The translations under genes and the position numbers were made by a program. Positions 32,416-43,904 of a DNA stretch of 64,000 bases are shown here, piece after piece (within the stretch, counting starts at the first letter, position 1; each line of letters begins with the position of its first letter). The stretch is from Branchiostoma belcheri (taxonomy: Eukaryota; Chordata; Leptocardii; Amphioxiformes; Branchiostomatidae). A model generated the notes under the pieces. It saw only the letters and a list, made by a program, of their open reading frames with translations. It was not told where the DNA came from and made no database searches. The DNA is taken from the NCBI RefSeq assembly GCF_001625305.1, contig NW_017804209.1, positions 1,403,392 through 1,467,391 of the forward strand. Reading direction: 5' to 3'.

Positions 32416-32554
32416 CCCGCGGCGACGTGAGCGGACTCTGCTAACGACGATCACTCCGGGGACACATCGGCATTAATGAGCGCACATTAACCGTGCGGAG
32501 AATGTATATTAATCTGCGGGTTCAGCACGGACAGGCTAAGGCAGGTCACCCGCT

Positions 32555-32765
32555 GCTAGTCCCCACCAGACTCTTTTGCAGGCTGAATAAATAGTAGAAA
32601 TCTGCCTAAAAGAATGTAGCTGGCCAGGAGAGTTGGCCGGCCATATAGAGGGTCTAGTTTGCCTGCTGTGGACCCTCTATGGCCGGCCAACTCGTCAGGC
32701 CAATGATGTTCCCCTTAGACGATTTCTACTATTTATTCAGCCTGTAAAGGAGTCTGGTGGAGACT
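32555..32765. mobile_element. Foldback family F3 copy
   Basis: The ends CCCACCAGACTCTTTTGC and AAAGGAGTCTGGTGGAG pair, and the inner arms contain GGCCGGCCATATAGAGGG and TATGGCCGGCC. This is the same family as 14060-14270. It lies upstream of the gene 2 TATA box. Confidence 0.85.
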
Positions 32766-32879
32766 AACTCGCTGCTGTGAGCTCGCATCTGGTTCGGAGT
32801 ATAAATTGGGAAGGGCAGAAATTCTCCCACGCACCCCTGTGTATTAATCCACGGGTTCAGCACGGACAGGTCATCCGCT

Positions 32880-33110
32880 GTAGCCTCTACCAGGTACCTT
32901 GGATCGCTGGAAAACTAGTAGAAATTGGCCGAAATAAAGGGAAAGTATACCAGAGAAGTTCCCGGGCCATAGAAGATCCAACCCACGGTGGGTCGCGAAT
33001 TGGATCTTCTATGGCCCGGGATCTTCTCTGGTATACTTTCCCTTTATTTCGGCCAATTTCTACTATTTTTTCAGCGATCCGCGGTGCCTGGTAGAGGCTA
33101 ACCCGCTGCA
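32880..33110. mobile_element. Foldback element with long near-perfect arms
   Basis: AGCCTCTACCAGGTACC and its complement-like GCCTGGTAGAGGCTA close a foldback whose inner arms include AAAGGGAAAGTATACCAGAG and its complement. Arms are about 100 bp. Confidence 0.9.
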
Positions 33111-33399
33111 GTGATCTCGCATGTGGTTCTGAGTATAACTTCGGAAGGGCGGAAATTCTCACACGTGCCCCTGGGACCAGCACGGCGTGACAAACACCCC
33201 GATTTCTCCCGACCTTCCTAAGGACAGAGCCATCATTTCCCCATCCGGGGGCTGTGCTTTGGTCAGTTGGCGTCAGCGATTACGTGGTCATTTTTATTGG
33301 TCATCTTCTATTCAGCATGACGAGGGTCAGATTGCCGCTTAATGACATCGTTTTGGTCATCAAAACACGTCAAATAAGGCTAGGATAGGACATAGGAGG

Positions 33400-33900
33400 C
33401 GCCGACTAAGAACTTTATTCGAGAACACAATACTTTTTTTACCATTGCTAAAGGCTGTTTCTAAAAACCTCATCAGACTACAAAACAATATTCTTCAACA
33501 GTTTACCAACCCTTCAGGGGTTTTTTACGTAATCAAACAGTTAAAAAGAGAAGACCTACGATTCTGATCGAAAGCAACAGCAACTTTACAATATCTTGAG
33601 TTGAACATCTGATGCAGCGTTAAAGCTGATGAACTTTTTTCGAGAACGAAACGCTTTTCTACCATTGCCAAATGTTGTTTCAAATAACCATAAGAGACTA
33701 CAAACCAATCTTCTTCAACAATTTACCAACCCTTCAGGGTTTTTTAAAACGTAATCAAACAGTTAAAAAGAGAAGACTCACAAAACAATCTTCTTCAACA
33801 ATTTACCAACCCTTTAGAGTTTTTAAAAGCTAATCAAACAGTTAAAAAGAAGACTCACTATTCCGACCAAAAGCAACGGGGCAAACCTTACAATCTCATG
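33400..33900. repeat. Degenerate tandem repeat
   Basis: CTTCTTCAACAATTTACCAA, CCCTTCAGGG and AATCAAACAGTTAAAAAGAG recur three to four times. Confidence 0.8.
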
Positions 33901-34489
33901 AGTTGAAGATCTGATGCATCATTAAAGTCTCTGTACTTTCTGTTGTGTCAACAAAGAATCTATTAACGCTGATGAAGTGACAGCTTGTGATTTGGCCACG
34001 CTGAATCCACCTACTAAACTTTGCGACAACTTTCAGCAGGCCTCCTCGTTAAAATGAGCTGGCTGTCGAAACAGTCCCTTGAAGATCAAAACAAGGTCAC
34101 GCCAGACCTGGGAGACCTGATTTAACGTACATAGACCGACTTGTGGTGACGCCAGCCTCCCCAAGGAAAACTTGGTAAGTTCCATGATGAACAGGGCTGG
34201 CTGGATAGAGAAAGTCTTGGACCAGGCAAGCCCGTTATAAAGATGACTTACACTTAGTTCCCCCCGTGTGAAGCGAACATTGGGCAGCAAGTTTCCTCTG
34301 CTTTGTTCGATCTTTGGCCAGATTCTCAGCTCTCCTCTATTTTCGAGTTTTTTTTTTTTGAAAGTCGTTGCCATGTTAGCTTCAATGATCTCCCTTACTT
34401 CCTCCTACCCTCTGGTTTCCAGTCCATAGATATGACGATGGTGGTCGTAAAAAGAGCCACGAATTCACAACTCAAGGCAATACTGTAAG

Positions 34490-35060
34490 ATCTCGCCTAT
34501 GCCTTCAACTTTACGGTCCTACAAACGTATTTACGACACACCTTTAAGATCCTACCCAGACCTTTACGATCCTCGATCCGCATTCATCGTAAAGAGTACT
34601 TTAGGATTCTACATACGTCTTTAGGAGCTTGCGCCTTTACAATCCTACAAACGTATTTACCACCTCAAGCACATACCCTTAAGATCCTACTCAGACCTTT
34701 AAGGTCCTTCCCACGCATAGAAAAGAGTACTTCAGGTTCCCACATACCTTTCCAATCCTGCCCAAACCTTTACGAGCCTCCACACGAATCGAAAAGAGTA
34801 TTTCACCATCCTACAACGTCTTTAAGATATCAAACACATACCTTTACGATCACAGACCTGAAGAGTACTTTAGGACCCCTCATATGCCTTTACGATGCTA
34901 TCCGGACCTTTACGAGCCTCCCCAAGAACGGAAAAGAGCACTTTACTGTCCTACTACCTCTTTAAGATACTAAACACATACCTTTACAATCCTACCCAGA
35001 CGAGTACTTTAGGATCCCACACACACCTTTACGATGCTATCCGGGTCTTTACGGAAGAAT
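34490..35060. repeat. Short-period degenerate repeat (CCTTTACGATCCT type)
   Basis: Variants of CTTTACGATCCTAC and AAAGAGTACTTTAGGATCC recur through about 550 bp with irregular period. Confidence 0.75.
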
Positions 35061-35209
35061 TTTTGTCTATTGATCATACATATTAAGTAAAATAGCACAG
35101 CACAAAGTGGAAGCGTACTCAAGTAGCTAAGACTTATTTCAACGCTACCACTTACACATAAACAGAAGATAAATTAACAAAAGCTAATATTAGAGTTCAA
35201 TACGTCGGT

Positions 35210-35290
35210 GAAGGTTAGACATCCAGGTAATAAGATACGCCAAAAAGGAGTTACTCAAGCAACTGGATATGATTTTGGAAAAGGGCAAAA
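35210..35290 (+). repeat. M3 half copy
   Basis: GAAGGTTAGACATCCAGGTA through CAACTGGATATGATTTTGG. Single arm only. Confidence 0.8.
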
Positions 35291-35329
35291 TTTTGACTTT
35301 AAACTTTTTGGCTTTAAGTCCAATATAAA

Positions 35330-35520
35330 GGAAATACAGATGGTAATACATATGTAACACAACGTAAGAAATTATTTAGGAGGCTACAAAGGGTTTGTAG
35401 CCTCCACCTACCTGTGCTTGTAACCAATATCAGTCCAATATAAAGGATATGGTAATACATATGTAACACAACGTAAGAAAGAACAAAGAGTTTGTAGTAG
35501 ACGCCACCTACCTGTGCTTG
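35330..35520. repeat. Tandem duplication including a splice donor
   Basis: A unit of about 110 bp (TCCAATATAAAGGA, GGTAATACATATGTAACACA, CCACCTACCTGTGCTTG) occurs twice. On the minus strand both copies carry CAAGCACAG|GTAGGTGG. Confidence 0.8.
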
Positions 35521-35574
35521 TTCCCGGCCGTCCTTTGCTGGTTGTCGGTGGGACCGTCCTGTCCCATATTTATA
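35512..35574 (-). promoter_or_regulatory. Orphan TATA box with leader-like exon
   Basis: TATAAATA on the minus strand at 35574-35567 is followed by a GC-rich leader ending CAAGCACAG|GTAGGT at 35512/35511. The layout matches the gene 2 leader, including the same TATA octamer. No separate signal-peptide exon was found downstream before gene 2. It may be an alternative gene 2 promoter or the relic of a lost gene. Confidence 0.45.
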
Positions 35575-35924
35575 GCCGGTTCACCGTGTGATCACATTAG
35601 CCATTACGGGCCTCAGAGGAACGTGGAGCCGCCAGGAGAGGAAACACGGCCCTTGGAGGCTGGCGCGTGACGAACGAACTGATGTCACTCGCCGCACATC
35701 CTAGAAAAACATGTTTTATTATTGAGCAGCATAGAAACTTATGCTGTTGTCACATTTCCAACGAAAAATATGATATTATATATGCAGATAGTTTTCAGTA
35801 TTATTTTTTTTCTCAACTTTTCTGTCTATTTTTTTTTCAACTTTTCTTTTATATCATGATTTTCGTTCCATAAGACTGTCCGGCCGGGCCCCGGTTTGAA
35901 ATTGTGACCTCAGCATTCCTGGAC

Positions 35925-36125
35925 ACAGTGGTGGGCAACTCTAGCAGGTTGCTAATCTTAGCCACACCACTGACAAAGAAGAGTACATACAATAGTAAAT
36001 AATAATAATAAGACACCAATAAGTAACAAAACAGGATGTGACGAACGAACTGATGTCACTTGCCGCAAATCCTGTTTTTCTAGCAAAATATTTTTTTCAA
36101 TTTTTTTTTGAGCAGCATAGAAACT
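35925..36125. repeat. R1 copy plus local duplication
   Basis: GGCAACTCTAGCAGGTTGC matches 9925. The neighbouring GACGAACGAACTGATGTCAC at 36040 repeats 35669, with TGAGCAGCATAGAAACTT after each. Confidence 0.7.
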
Positions 36126-36534
36126 TCAAGCCTCTTCCAACTGAGCCACATTAAATGCCAAATTGCTACTAAAATACTTTCTATAGATATTAGTGTGTTT
36201 TCTATATAATGTAACTTATGTATTACTTATAACTGTTCATTATTGTTTCGGCATTGTTTTCATCGACAAATGTATTTTGTCGAGTTTTTCTTACATCGCC
36301 TTTCTACTGAAGGCTGCGTCCTCCTAGCAAGCAGGCAATTGGCAGATCGCGCTTCGAGTTTCCTAGACAAAATCTAATATTTCTATGTTTTGTATATTTT
36401 TTTGTCTTTCAAATCGTTTTTTGACATCTTGCATCATGCTGTAACTACAGAATTAAGGGTAACACAGAGCCAGTTTTGATCGCATAACGGTCGCTCGCCG
36501 ATCGCTGTTCAGTGTCTTCAAGTAGCCATGCCTC

Positions 36535-36815
36535 TAAGTACCAGAGTTATCAACCAAGGATTGAGGTGTTCAAAAACTCATTCTTCCCTAGAACTATCGC
36601 AGAGTGGAACTCGCTGTCACCAAGTACAGTAGGGGCATTAACATTAGATAGCTTTAAACAATGCCTAGAGTAAGATTTTCAAGGGTTAGGTTTAACAAGT
36701 CGATCGGTGTAATGTAGCCAGCTGCCGCCGCGCCGCGTGCCTGCGAAGCTGGTGTGTTACACCGAAGGGTGGTTATACTGGCTGTACCGATACCGATACA
36801 GATGCAGATACAGTG
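36535..36815 (+). repeat. CR1-like LINE 3' end
   Basis: Plus-oriented frame fragments encode KYQSYQPRIEV-like and EWNSLSPSTVGALTLDS. The tail contains CTGCCGCCGCGCCGCGTGCC and GATACAGATGCAGATACAG. Confidence 0.8.
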
Positions 36816-37445
36816 GGAATCTTACCGCGTCCTTCACATACAAAACCATTAGAATATTTCAGAAACTTCAGCATACATACATGTACATGTATCTATTGCG
36901 CAGTAAGAACGCCTTTAAGTTACGTGTGCGGATTCACGTTATAACTCTCCCAGGTACGGCCTAATTATCAGCTAACTTTTCTCTTCTGAGATTAATCAGC
37001 CCGAGTTCCAGGTCGTGTTATTCTGCAGAAAAGACGTCCCCAATTCCCAAGTTTTTGTTTCTATTGATACATATTAAGTATATCACACATATTAAGTAAG
37101 ATAGCACAACACAAAGTGGCAGCGTACTCAAGTAGCTAAGACTTATTTTAACGCTACCACTTAAACATATTGAGAGAATAAATTAACAAAAACCAATATT
37201 AAAGTCCAATATCGCTCGACGGTCGCTCACCGACCGCCTTACTGCGACCTTCACATACAAAACCATTAGGATATTTCAGAAAGTTCAGTATACATACATG
37301 TATCTACTGCGCAGTAAGACCGCCTATAAGTTACGTGCGGATTCACGTTATAACTCTCCCAGGTACGGCCTAATTATCAGCTAACTTTTCTCTTCAGAGA
37401 TTAATCAGCCGGAGTAGCAGGTCGTGTTATTCTGCGGAAAAGACG
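36816..37445. repeat. Large direct duplication
   Basis: Roughly 36825-37045 repeats at 37238-37455 (CACATACAAAACCATTAG, CTCCCAGGTACGGCCTAATT, GGTCGTGTTATTCTGC). The intervening 37085-37200 repeats 35095-35200 (AGTAGCTAAGACTTATTT). Confidence 0.8.
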
Positions 37446-39761
37446 TCCCCAATTCCCCGGATTTGATTCTTGGGCCGCGCGGACGTGCGAGGCAGTTCCG
37501 TAATCCGTTTTGGGCCGGTACAAAGGAAGGTCGCGTCTTTGTTTGTTCAGGGGAAAATCGGATTAGGTTTAGAGGAGGGTATTGAAAGCTGTGTTCTACT
37601 TTTGTACAACTCGATTGGGTTCCATGGCGGTAAACAGCGCCGGCGTCACGGCAGCCCCCCGGGCGGCACGCTAACACTCCCGGGGCGGGGGGGAGACCCG
37701 CTCAGGGGGCCGGCATGGCGACGGTTTACAAATCTGTCTCACAGATATGCAAAGTCACCCTCTTTCGATGTTACTGGGAGAACAAACCGTTTCAAACCTC
37801 TTTCCTCTATCAGTTGTTTTTCTATCTCCATGACCATACGCATCGGACCATAAGTCCATCCAGTAAGACTGTTCTAGGACATTCTTGTTAACTTTGCGCC
37901 CAGAGTTAGGAATGTTGTATAGCGTTGCTCAATAGGCCGACATGGCGACGGTTCACAAATCCGTCTCATATGTAAAGTCGGCCTTTTTATAGTAGAAGAA
38001 CTTTATTGCGCGACAATTGTACAATGTACAACGTATGGCAACGACTATTAAACATAGTTTAAGAAAAGGCTACAGAATTGAAATTAACGTCCTAATCACT
38101 AAACATCAAGAGATAATACTGTATAAGATCAAGTAGGGCTAATCATCAGTTTTGGCATGAATTTTTTCTAATAACGAAACAGTCTTTTATGTATTTACCT
38201 ATTTTTACATTGTAAGAGTTGGTTTATGCATATATGCATTTGAATGCATATATGAATCTGTCCATAGTGTTCCTGGGGAAACAACCCGTTCTATTCGATA
38301 TGCCTACTGGATACCGTTATACGGTTTTGTAGTTTTCCCATGTTTATACCGGGCAAAGTACAGTTATTCTTCTTCTCAATGCTTTCAGAAATTTTCAGGA
38401 AATATGACTAGTTCCAAGATTTATCAGAAACAAACGAGTTATCTTCCCCAGCGCTAATGCATGCATTTCCTTCAGAAACAAGCCTCGGCTCCTAGTGCGG
38501 TGTAGTTTCTGTTGCCAAATAGTACATTGGCTCCGTTTTTTGAGTACGACCTGTTGCACCTGAATACCACATATGTATCTGAAAAATCTACACGATAGAA
38601 AAATACACAATGTACTTGTGGGTAACAAATTCATACGAACCTACAAGTTTGGATTGAAAAGCTGAGACAGCTTTCTGGGTATCTACAGTAAGTCAACAGT
38701 CATTGTTTTCTTCGTCACCCTGTAGTTTGATTCAATGCTTTTTCGGACCGTTTACAAAACTTCCAGTTGCAATGTTGAAACAAAGTTCATACCTAGGTCA
38801 ATGCCCTGTATTGGCATCTAAATCTGTGTCAAATTACTATGATAATGACTGAAGAGTTATTGAATTATCATATTCTGTAATTGTTAAAAAGTGTTTTATG
38901 CTCCGCGTTTATGTCAATGTGGGAACATTAGGATTCATTTGCATTTTCCTAGTGCAAACAAGAAAAATTAATTTTCCTATCCCAGTGTTGGAACAAAGAT
39001 ATATCACTTATTAACGGGAATGATTAATAAGAGTCAGGAGACAGTCGGGATTACTCACTCCCTAACAGTGTCGAGCTTAGTCGGAATCTTCTCATGAATG
39101 TCTGTTTCCATTTCTCTCTATCCTCTGTCGTTGCAGGCAATTGGCATAGAGTAATTCCACCGTCAGCTTCTAGCTGTTTAATAGTTACTGTAGTAACCTT
39201 TATTGTACATTATGTACAGGTGAAAAGATGAAAAGGTATATACATGTTTGTAGTACAAACAGATAACTCTAATACAGAGGTTCGGCTTCTTCCCGTGTCT
39301 TTGTGATGTTAAAAATATAATTTGAGATGGGTTTGTTTGATACAGGATGATCAGAGTGCATAAGAAAGATGAATGTAATGTGAGTCAAGTGTGGTCTACC
39401 TCGACTTCTGTTTCCATGATTCGGGTTCCACAGTAAGAGTTTGTGTACTACCTCATCCTTTCCCCTCTAACAGTGGTCTGCAAAACGTAGTCTCCTTTGC
39501 CATATTGTTTCAGCAATCGGCAGTATGTTTTTGTTCACGGTTTGAAATCCTTTGTGTCCATGAGATGTTCAAGACATTTCTCATCATTCTAGTGAAAGTC
39601 ATTTAACCTTCCCTCCAGTGCGTCTGAAGGTGTCCAACACTTTGAATCATAGAAAAGGATTGATTCTATTGCTGCTCTAAATTCTAGAGTCTCTTTTAGG
39701 GGTGAATTCATGAAATAACGTCAGTTTAAGCCTGTTATAGAGGGAAAGTAGCGTCACGGCG
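37446..39761. other. No gene recognised; LINE tails
   Basis: 37620-37720 is GC-rich with frames on both strands but no domain. A short block (GGCATGGCGACGGTTTACAA) is repeated at 37720 and 37938. Minus-oriented LINE-like tails start near 37990 (ACTTTATTGCGCGACAATTG) and 39192 (CCTTTATTGTACATTATG). Confidence 0.35.
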
Positions 39762-40005
39762 ATGAAGGTTACACATCTAGGTAATAAGATACGCCAAAAA
39801 CAGTTCCTCAAGCAACTGGATATGATCTTGGAAACGGTCAGACGTTTCAGCTAGCATCCGCTGCCTTTTGTCAGTGACACTAAGAGACCACAGGAGAAAT
39901 GCTGTTCTTGCTTATAAACCTTCTTGCCTGACATCTCTCCAGTGTCACTGACGAAAGGTAGTGGATACTACCTGAAACGTCTGACCGTTACCGAACATAG
40001 CATCA
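39762..40005. mobile_element. M3 element, longer copy
   Basis: GTTCCTCAAGCAACTGGATA, GTCAGACGTTTCAGCTAGCA and, in inverted order, GACGAAAGGTAGTGGATACT with CTGAAACGTCTGACCGTTAC. The arms enclose about 60 bp. Confidence 0.75.
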
Positions 40006-41040
40006 GTTCGAGTGTTTGGAGGGCAACATATTCACCGTTGATTGACCTAAATATGAGAATATATCAACTTCCGCATGTTCTATATATACTTCCTCTGACG
40101 CATGAAGCGGCATCAGACAGTGATAATCTCAGCAGAACTGACCTCAATTCCAATTAATAGCGAGATGATCAGACTCTATAATTACATATAGAGCAGAGTT
40201 GTCCCGTTCACTTAGCATTACTAATAAAACTGCGCCAGAAGGTTCTAAAAGTCACTGATGTTTCCATAACAGCAGGTCAATAATGTATTACTGACGTCAA
40301 GAATGTATTTTTACCAAAAAGTAGTCCACCTCCTCAGTGATGTACGTATCTAACGTGTCATCTTTTAGCATTAAAAGATGGACAACCTTGCCGGAAACAA
40401 AATGGACTGAAAAAGCTCTCAGTCTCCTATAATTAGCAGCCGATAGAAGAGTACAGTACCTACATCCACAACCTACAGTCTACCAGACTAACTACGCTGG
40501 CTATATAGTTGGAGACGCTGGAGAATATTTGCCAGGGGAGTTTGGGCGCCTTGTAGGTTTGACAGGCTGTTAGGAGGGAAAGAAACTACCTCCCCGCGGC
40601 CGGACTCCCTTTGCCAATTTTGCTCTCTTTTCTTGCCGAATTCTACGATCCGTACGTATTCCCGTGTAGATCGATGATATTTTACCGTTTCACCGTTTGT
40701 GTGTCATCTTCCAATTAGCCTTCGGTATGAATTTGCAAATAAAGTTGTTTAATGATAATTAAAGGGCTGAGTTAATTACAAGGCTAATTGGCCTAAAAAT
40801 CCTAATTACTCTGATTAAAACACGAGATCCATAAAGTAAAAACTTTCTCGTCAGAAACAAAAAAGACGTTCGGCGTTGATGAAATGCTTTTAACACTTAA
40901 TGTGATGTCCGGCTACTGAGGACCCATTAACAACAAAGTACAGGGTAAAAATCTAGATAAAAACCAGGACATAACCTGTCCAGGCTATTTATGATCAATA
41001 TCGTGTAGCTTACCAACCCAGGAAAGAACAAAAAACAGTC
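40006..41040. other. No gene recognised
   Basis: Mixed AT-rich sequence without splice-supported exons or repeats I could match. Confidence 0.3.
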
Positions 41041-41225
41041 ATGCCTTTAAATATCAGAGTTATCAACCAGGAATTGAGATGTTCAAAACTCATATTTCCC
41101 AAGAACTATCGTGGAGTGAAACTCATTTCCACCAAGCACATTTTAGGCATCACCACTCGAAAGCTTTAAACAACTTAAATGTGCAAAGATTGAGTGTAGC
41201 AAGTCGTGCGGTGTGACATTTTGTT
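41041..41225 (+). repeat. CR1-like LINE fragment, diverged
   Basis: Blocks ATCAGAGTTATCAACCAGG and AAGAACTATCGTGGAGTG match the CR1-like family. The coding frame is destroyed. Confidence 0.65.
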
Positions 41226-41269
41226 TGAAACCATCGTTTATTTATAAAAATCTGAAATCGGTCTGCAGG

Positions 41270-42540
41270 CCACAGTATATAGTGTACTGAGAGCCACAGA
41301 CTGAGCTCCGGAGATTAATCTGAAGTTTGCGCCTCCCGAGCCATCATTACCGCCCGGCTGATGCTAAATTCTAAAATTTCATCTATTGTTTATCTCTTAA
41401 TAACATACCTGCATACTTTATCTACTATATGCTCTACTTTATATAGTGTAGTAAGAGCCACAGAATAATCTCCGGGGCTATTATTTGGATTAATCCGAAG
41501 TTAACGCCTCCAGAGCCGTAATTACGGCCCTGCTGATGAGGCAGCGGCTGGCGGCGTCTCCCTGCAGACTCCGGCCACAGCCCTACTGGTGTCATTAATG
41601 TCGTCTCAGTAACTGTGGCAGGGTCAGCATCTCGGATGTGTAGTTATATATAAAGGAGTGTACTCCGTAAATAATTTCATCAGGTTGGTAAGCGACTGAA
41701 TAGCAAAGTTCTTTTTATCACAACCATTTATTTTTCACTAGCCGACGTTTCGATGACCGTCTGTCATCTTCATCAGGGCAATTCTGACTGCAGACTCCGG
41801 CCACAGCCCCACATGTGTCATTAATGTCGTCTCAGAAACCAGAAACTGTGACAGGGTCAGCATCCCGGATCTGTAGTTACACATGGAGAAGTGTACTGTT
41901 GTGTGTGTTCGTAGGATTTGCATGCAGAGCAATATAATGTCTACAAAAACGTCATATGTATCTGTATAGCCGGTATAACAGCCCTTCTGTCTCCCTCTTT
42001 TTCTGTAGACTCCGGCCCAAGCCCCACAGGTATCATTAATGTCGTCTCAGAAACCAGAAACTGTGACAGGGTCAGCATCCCGGATCTGTAGTTACACATG
42101 GAGAAGTGTACCGCTGTGTGGTTTCGTAGGATTTACATGCAGAGCCATGCCTACAAAAACGTCATATGTATCTGTAGAGCCGGTATAACAGCCCTTCTGT
42201 CTCTCTCTCTGCAGACTCCGGCCACAGCCCCTCAGGTGTCATTAGTGTCGTCTCAGTAACTGTGGCAGGGTCAGCATGGAGAAGTGTACTGTTGTTTCGG
42301 CTCGTAGGATTTACATGCAGAGCCATGCCTACAAAAACGTCATATGTATCTGTAGAGCCGGTATAACAGCCCTTCTGTCTCTCTCTCTGCAGACTCCGGC
42401 CACAGCCCCTCAGGTGTCATTAATGTCGTCTCAGAATCCAGCAACTGTGGCAGGGTCAGCATCCTGGATCTGCAGTTATACATGGCCGTCTGTATCTGTA
42501 ACTGTACATGTGGCAGTATACGTAGTCTAGGAGGAGATTC
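41270..42540. repeat. Tandem array, units of about 180-225 bp
   Basis: The block GACTCCGGCCACAGCCC or a variant recurs near 41568, 41795, 42008, 42213 and 42392. Each is followed by GTCATTAATGTCGTCTCAG and AGGGTCAGCAT. Units from 41950 on also carry a TATCTGTATAGCCGGTATAA-like LINE 3' end piece. Confidence 0.85.
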
Positions 42541-42704
42541 TCAGAAGTGGCCTAGAAAATGTACATACTTCGGGCATTACCATGAAATCATACTTTGATG
42601 TCTCCTGATCATTTTAATGTATGACGTGAGGGAGAAGTGTACTGTTGTGTGTACTGTTGTTTCGGCTCGTAAGGATTTACATGCAGAGCCATGCCTACAA
42701 AATT

Positions 42705-42765
42705 GTCATATGTATCTGTATAGCCGGTATAACAACCGTTCGGCGTAGCACACCGATTCTGAGTG
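42705..42765 (-). repeat. CR1-like LINE 3' terminus
   Basis: GTATCTGTATAGCCGGTATA followed by CGTTCGGCGTAGCACACC. Only the last 60 bp of the family remains. Confidence 0.75.
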
Positions 42766-43084
42766 ACATATCTTATTACGATTTTTATGCATCTGCAAAT
42801 AAAGAGCTTGACGTATGATACATTTCCTTACATTCTTTGTTAAGTATACCCACGTAGAATGCTAAAGTGTTGTCCAATATCTTTTGTGGACGTGAATGTA
42901 TGGTGTTGGCACGTGACTCAACAAACACTGTTCTGATTGGTTGACTCGAGTGGAGCCACACCCAGAAACCTGCATTTACCGTGTGAGCACGTCACTGGAA
43001 TTACCCAGAAACTGGCTTGCCGGTAGATTGTACTGCGCCTGCGTAAAAGCCTGTTTTTTAACGGTTTTTGATGCGGTCATCATC

Positions 43085-43300
43085 TGATGACATGTTTATT
43101 TTGTCCTGTTGTTACTTCTGTATGTTTTACATTGTTTTGTTCCTTGTATCATATGTGTATTTTACGTTTTATGTATTATGTGTCTAGGGCCCACTGCAAA
43201 GCAGTGCTTGGCCACTGAGAGGATCACCCTGGTTACAAAAGACAATAAAAAAATCATTGCGGCATCCGTTGAATTAATTGTTAACAAAATGAGAAATGCC
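43085..43300 (+). repeat. LINE 3' UTR with terminal hairpin
   Basis: A T-rich region (TTACATTGTTTTGTTCCTTG) is followed by CCACTGCAAAGCAGTGCTTGG, a short stem-loop, and AATAAAAAAATC. A related 3' end lies in the other orientation at 50590-50830. Confidence 0.65.
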
Positions 43301-43429
43301 GTACAATAACAACATCTACTATGTCTTTATGTTTCTATGTCAGATGTTGAGTCTCCTGCTGAATATCAAGTTGGCAGAACTGACGCTTGTTAACTCTTCT
43401 ACCTGTGCTTTTTTTTAATATTCAAACAT

Positions 43430-43670
43430 TTCATGACTAGACATGGCGACAGCACACTCAAGTTATATCAACTTATTTCATACCGCCTCAAAAGCAGAGG
43501 ACAAATACAGGATAGGACAATAACATTTTCACTTGGGTTGTGTGAGGAAAGTCGTATAAAGTGCCTTTCCGAAGAGCACCAGATCGCTGGCATGTCAGGA
43601 CTCAAACCCGGGACCTCTTGGTTCTGAGTCGAGCACTCTGCCGGTACGCCATACGACCCCAAGACCTGTG
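43430..43670 (-). repeat. SINE family A copy
   Basis: ATTTCATGACTAGAC tail, GGAAAGTCGTATAAAGTGCC, then the complement of the tRNA-like head (CTCAAACCCGGGACCTCTTG) ending at GTACGCCATACGACCCC. Confidence 0.85.
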
Positions 43671-43904
43671 CTTACGGAGCGTCTTTATTGTACTTCGTAT
43701 ATGTCTACATAGGGGGCGTTTGGGTACTGATATTGGAAGACATTGGTTGATGTGTCAACTCCCGCTGCATGCTGTTTACAGACATGCATACAAAATCTTC
43801 AAGAATGGAAGATTGTTGCATGCTTGTATGCAGAATCAGCCCATTTTACGTTTAGCTCATGCTGTACCTTGCTGATATATGGTGCCATTTTGATCCGCCT
43901 GTTG

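Noticed and set aside
34033-34374. 113-codon minus frame as a missing exon for the orphan leader
   Set aside because: No signal peptide, no dibasic peptide pattern and no convincing splice boundaries.
37405-37853. Overlapping frames in a GC-rich block
   Set aside because: Open on both strands because of base composition, with no recognisable domain.
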